7,400 bases of DNA, from positions 1-7,400 of the forward strand of contig NZ_JAPJNQ010000095.1 in assembly GCF_030826625.1 (NCBI RefSeq), given 5' to 3'. The translations under genes and the position numbers were made by a program. The notes beneath the pieces are model-generated. The model did no database searches, was not told the origin of the DNA, and saw nothing but the letters and a program-made list of their open reading frames with translations. The stretch is from Corynebacterium sp. (lineage in GTDB: Bacteria > Actinomycetota > Actinomycetes > Mycobacteriales > Mycobacteriaceae). Below are positions 4,228 to 7,400 of this stretch, piece by piece. How positions within the stretch are numbered: position 1 is the first letter of the stretch; the number at the start of each line of letters is the position of its first letter.

Positions 4228-5452
4228 GGTTGTCGTCGGCAGGCACGAGCTGAAGCGGCTCGCGCAGCATCTGGTCCAGCGCCACCGCGCGCGCAATCGA
4301 GCGCACCACTTCTTCATGTGTGGGAATCATGCGCATTTTTGGTGCCTTAGCGGTAGTCATGATTTCACGCACGGTTGCGGCGAACAGTTTCGGTGCGCGG
4401 GCATCGTCCACGAATGCCGAACCCGCAACCACCACGGTAGAAATCCTGTATTCGCGCACTAGATCTACCGTTAATTTGGCTAATCCGTAGGCACGCGCAT
4501 CGAGGATCTCGCGTATGTCGTCGCTATCCGCTGCCAACTGCACGGCTTCTGCCAGTGTGGTTGGGGCAGCAGGAAGATCCGGGCATTGCGTATTGATGCG
4601 CTCCAAGATGGAGCGGGTGATCAGTGCTTTTTCCGGCGCGGAATTCTGCAAGCCGAGCTTGTGGTTGGTGACCTGCGGCAGCGTTTCAATCGGGTGCACA
4701 CCAGAGGTGTTGGTGAAAGCGGCGCCCAACGAGTCATCAGCAAACAGCACCAGGGTGCGGTCGGAATCATCACTAACCAGCAGCTCACCCGCCTGCATCT
4801 CAGAACCAAGGATCGCCGGTACCGCCGAGGACACCGCAACCGGCACCGAGAATTGATAGCGAAGCGACGCTGCCACGTCGACCTGCTCCCAGCCCAGGTT
4901 CGGTGCACTGACCACGCCGTCGCGGCTCACCTGACCAGACGTCGTCACGCCCACCGCCAACAGCGTGTGCTCCAGCCCGGTGACCAACCGGTGCAGCCCG
5001 GCCATGATGTGTTGGATGAAATCGCTTTCGCTGAGCTCGGCGACGGGAGTGTCGATCGTGGACTCGCGGATGGTGCGCCCGCGGATGTCAAAAACAGCGA
5101 GGTATGTTTGCGTCGTGCCCACCGAGATGCCGGCCAACATCCACAGCGGTTTCGCCAGCTCCACCGGTGTCGTCGGCCGACCACGGCCGTGCGTGCGGGC
5201 GAGGTCGTCGCGGGTGATCACATAACCGTTGGCTAACAGTGTGGTGATCGCGCGGGTGATCGTCGGCTGCGAAAGACCAGTGGCTGTGATCAGATCCGCT
5301 CGGCTGATCACAGAGTTTTGCCGGATCACATACAGGCATTTGGCAGCGGGGGTTTCGGGTTGTCCGAATGCCTGGGGGTAGCGCGAAGTTGCAGGTGGTT
5401 TCCCCGTCGTTTTCGCCGTCGCGTTTCCAGTCGCTTTTCCTGGTGCGTCCAT
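4220..5452 (-). CDS. ROK-family transcriptional regulator
   Basis: A 410-residue DNA-binding regulator of the ROK (repressor, ORF, kinase) family, probably responding to a sugar or sugar derivative. A Thr/Lys/Ala-rich low-complexity extension (1-35) precedes a winged helix-turn-helix at about 36-99 (SVISRADLITATGLSQPTIT, then the GRGRPTTPVEL wing). A ROK actin-like ATPase-type domain follows, with AGISVGTTQTYLAVFDIRG (107-125) and VVSAPNLGWEQVDV (180-193). Two hallmarks of ROK kinases are missing. The catalytic Asp region reads SSAVPAI (208-214), and no CxCGxxGC zinc motif is present; only C39 and C290 exist. It therefore looks like a pure regulator. The ATG start has a TATTCT -10 eight bases upstream, suggesting a leaderless message. 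The gene diverges from the DUF885 gene (193 bp apart), so it may control itself or that gene. The effector cannot be named. Confidence 0.9.
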   Translation of the reverse strand: MDAPGKATGNATAKTTGKPPATSRYPQAFGQPETPAAKCLYVIRQNSVISRADLITATGLSQPTITRAITTLLANGYVITRDDLARTHGRGRPTTPVELAKPLWMLAGISVGTTQTYLAVFDIRGRTIRESTIDTPVAELSESDFIQHIMAGLHRLVTGLEHTLLAVGVTTSGQVSRDGVVSAPNLGWEQVDVAASLRYQFSVPVAVSSAVPAILGSEMQAGELLVSDDSDRTLVLFADDSLGAAFTNTSGVHPIETLPQVTNHKLGLQNSAPEKALITRSILERINTQCPDLPAAPTTLAEAVQLAADSDDIREILDARAYGLAKLTVDLVREYRISTVVVAGSAFVDDARAPKLFAATVREIMTTAKAPKMRMIPTHEEVVRSIARAVALDQMLREPLQLVPADDNRS

Positions 5453-5460
5453 GACATATA

Positions 5461-5466
5461 AGAATA
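5461..5466 (-). promoter_or_regulatory. -10 element for a leaderless ROK regulator transcript
   Basis: TATTCT on the minus strand ends eight bases before the ATG at 5452-5450, with no Shine-Dalgarno sequence between. The stretch 5455-5471 is weakly palindromic (CATA at one end, TATG at the other), a possible autoregulatory site, but only 5 of 8 base pairs agree. Confidence 0.55.
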
Positions 5467-5631
5467 CTATGGTTCACCTGTCTGGTTACCGACTGACCTG
5501 GGCAAAACTAGACCTTCGTCGGCGGGTGCTTGTCGACGCCATCGTGGGCGTTTATTGCGGTGGAACGCAGGTGTTTGTTGCGGTGGGAAGGTTAACACTG
5601 GGCTGGGTGGAAACTTGCAGGCTTAAAGGTT

Positions 5632-5637
5632 TAGACT
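5632..5637 (+). promoter_or_regulatory. -10 element for a leaderless DUF885 transcript
   Basis: TAGACT ends eight bases before the ATG at 5646. No Shine-Dalgarno sequence precedes that ATG, which supports it as a leaderless start. No strong -35 was found. Confidence 0.55.
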
Positions 5638-5645
5638 CACCTGCT

Positions 5646-7379
5646 ATGAGTAGCGAACCCACCGCAGACGTGCGCGAAGACCGCGCCGGGCAGCAGTTGA
5701 GGGCCGACAAGCAAGCGTGGCAAGAACGCACCCAGCCGCGTCCGCCGTCCTTGCTTGATGCTTCCTGCGAGAATTTTGTCTATGACCTGGCAGAGCTCTC
5801 ACCCACCGAGGCTACCGCGTGGGGCATTGCGGGCTACGACGACAAGTTGGAGGATTTCTCGCCGGAGTATTACGAGGCCGTCGCTGACCGCACCCGTGAG
5901 ATGATCGAAGACGTCAACGCGCTCGACGAGGCCACCGACGAGTCTGACGACGACGACGATTTCGACGAAATTGATTACGTCACCGCGAACGTGTTGCGCG
6001 ACCGGCTGTTGCTGGAACTCGACCTGCACCACGCTGGTGAAACTGAGGCGGCGCTGAATAACATCGCTTCGCCGGTGCAGACCATCCGCGACACCTTGGT
6101 GTTCATGCCCAATGAGTCCACCGAGGACCTGGATAACCTGCGTTCGCGGTTGAGCCTGGTGCGCAACAGCTTGGATGGTTACCGTGAATCGCTGAAGGAT
6201 GCCTGCGCGCATGGGCATGCACCGAAGTACCGCCAGGTGGATGCCGTGGTGAACCAGTGTGAGGATCTGGCGCAGCCTGGTTCGCTGTTGGAGGATTTGG
6301 GGCTGGATTCACACAGTAAAGAAGTGCAGGAAGCCAAAGCCGCGTTTGGTGAGTTTGCGGATTGGTTGACGCTAGAGGTGGTGCCGCAGTCCAGTTCCCG
6401 CGATGGGGTGGGCCGTGAGCGCTACGAGCGTTTTTCGCGCTTGTTCGTTGGCGATAGCGTCGATTTGGATGAGGCCTACCAGTGGGGTCTGGAACAGCTG
6501 CGGGAGATCAGCGAGGCGCAGCGCAAGACTGCAGCGCAGATTTACGACGATGAGACGGACTGTCGCGAGGTTTTCCGTCGGCTGAATCAGGATCCGAAGT
6601 ACCTATTGCACGGCACCGACGCGTTGGTTGAGTGGATGCAGGAGAAGGCCGACGCTGCGATCACTGCGCTGCACGGCACGGAGTTCGATATTCCGGAGCC
6701 GGTGCGCACCATCGAGTGCAAGATTGATCCAGCTGGCACCGGTGGCATTTTCTACACCCCGCCGTCGGATGATTTCGCCCGACCTGGCCGCATGTGGTGG
6801 TCGGTGCCGAAGGAAACCACCACCTTCCACACCTGGCAGGAATTGACGACGGTCTACCACGAGGGCGTTCCGGGCCACCACCTGCAGTTGGGCCAGACGC
6901 TGATGGAGCGGGAGAACCTGAACCTGTGGCGTCGTGTGGCGTGCTGGAATTCTGGCCACGGTGAGGGCTGGGCGTTGTATGCCGAGCAGTTGATGGCGAA
7001 CTTGGGCTATTTGGATGATCCGGGCTTCCGCCTGGGCATGCTGGATGCACAGCGTCTGCGTGCGGCCCGTGTGGTGCTGGATATTGGTATGCACCTGGGC
7101 AAGAAGGTTCCGGATGGTCCGGGGCACTGGGATGTGTGCTACGCCAAGAACTTCCTGCGTGATAATTGCGCGTTGGATGAGGCCACGCTGTCGTTTGAGC
7201 TGGACCGTTACTTGGGTTGGCCAGGCCAGGCGCCGTCGTATGCGTTGGGGCAGCGCATGTGGTCGGATCTGCGCGATGCTGCCGTGGCGCAGGGCATGAG
7301 CGTGCCGCAGTTCCACGCGGAGGCGTTGAGCTATGGCTCGATCCCGATGTCGATTCTGCGGGAGCAGATCCTGGACTAG
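5646..7379 (+). CDS. DUF885-family putative zinc metallopeptidase
   Basis: A 577-residue protein of the DUF885 family, whose members are thought to be metal-dependent peptidases or hydrolases; the substrate is unknown. The family signature VYHEGVPGHHLQLGQ lies at 403-417, with H405, E406, H411 and H412. A second motif, GHGEGWALYAEQL (437-449), supplies E440 and E447 as further candidate metal ligands. The N-terminal half is mainly helical and holds an Asp-rich run at about 98-109. No signal peptide or membrane segment is seen, so it is probably cytoplasmic. The C-terminal part (about 510-577) ends YGSIPMSILREQILD, typical of a complete protein. The ATG at 5646 is chosen because a TAGACT -10 lies eight bases before it. 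An in-frame ATG at 5451 would add 65 residues that do not look like family sequence and would overlap the ROK start codon. The 193-bp divergent region is shared with the ROK gene. Confidence 0.9.
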   Translation: MSSEPTADVREDRAGQQLRADKQAWQERTQPRPPSLLDASCENFVYDLAELSPTEATAWGIAGYDDKLEDFSPEYYEAVADRTREMIEDVNALDEATDESDDDDDFDEIDYVTANVLRDRLLLELDLHHAGETEAALNNIASPVQTIRDTLVFMPNESTEDLDNLRSRLSLVRNSLDGYRESLKDACAHGHAPKYRQVDAVVNQCEDLAQPGSLLEDLGLDSHSKEVQEAKAAFGEFADWLTLEVVPQSSSRDGVGRERYERFSRLFVGDSVDLDEAYQWGLEQLREISEAQRKTAAQIYDDETDCREVFRRLNQDPKYLLHGTDALVEWMQEKADAAITALHGTEFDIPEPVRTIECKIDPAGTGGIFYTPPSDDFARPGRMWWSVPKETTTFHTWQELTTVYHEGVPGHHLQLGQTLMERENLNLWRRVACWNSGHGEGWALYAEQLMANLGYLDDPGFRLGMLDAQRLRAARVVLDIGMHLGKKVPDGPGHWDVCYAKNFLRDNCALDEATLSFELDRYLGWPGQAPSYALGQRMWSDLRDAAVAQGMSVPQFHAEALSYGSIPMSILREQILD

Positions 7380-7400
7380 GTTTTTGGGGGCGGGGTGGCC

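Noticed and set aside
4586..5236. 216-codon open frame antisense to the ROK gene
   Set aside because: Composition is Arg/His/Gln-rich shadow sequence, with no domain or start signal, and it lies wholly within a well-supported gene.
5451..5645. 65-residue N-terminal extension of the DUF885 protein from an upstream ATG
   Set aside because: It would overlap the ROK start codon, lacks a ribosome site, does not form a signal peptide, and a good leaderless start exists at 5646.

Overview
The window looks like a stretch of Corynebacterium (or close relative) chromosome. The main reasons are a surface protein with two HtaA-type haem-binding domains (a family characteristic of corynebacteria), a DtxR-like iron box in its upstream region, fairly high GC coding sequence, and several genes whose start codons sit directly behind a TAnnnT -10 element, as expected for leaderless actinobacterial transcripts. 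I cannot name the species.

Layout from left to right. Positions 57-2036 (minus) encode a 659-residue secreted, membrane-anchored haem-binding protein. It has a signal peptide, HtaA domain 1, an alpha-helical insert, a long Gly-rich linker, HtaA domain 2, a second Gly-rich stretch and a C-terminal transmembrane helix. A possible next gene of the same operon starts 19 nt downstream and runs off the left edge. A 242-nt divergent intergenic region (2037-2278) holds a DtxR-like site, candidate promoters, a small palindrome and a possible folded leader. To the right, on the plus strand, lie a 188-residue four-helix membrane protein of unknown function (TTG start, 2279-2845), a HAD-fold protein that has lost most catalytic residues (2941-3561), and a gamma-class carbonic anhydrase (3629-4195). 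A minus-strand ROK-family transcriptional regulator without the zinc and kinase motifs (4220-5452) converges on the carbonic anhydrase. A DUF885-family putative metallopeptidase (5646-7379) is transcribed divergently from the regulator.

How they work together: the haem protein and the iron-box region point to iron- or haem-regulated uptake at the cell surface. The HAD-like, carbonic anhydrase, ROK and DUF885 genes look like separate housekeeping or metabolic units, each with its own promoter next to its start codon. I see no CRISPR array, tRNA, rRNA, transposase or integration site, and no convincing multi-gene novel system. The points most worth a second look are the helical block spliced between the two haem domains, the degenerate HAD protein, the contrast between leaderless and Shine-Dalgarno starts, and the tandem 12-14 bp duplications at the stop codons of three successive genes.
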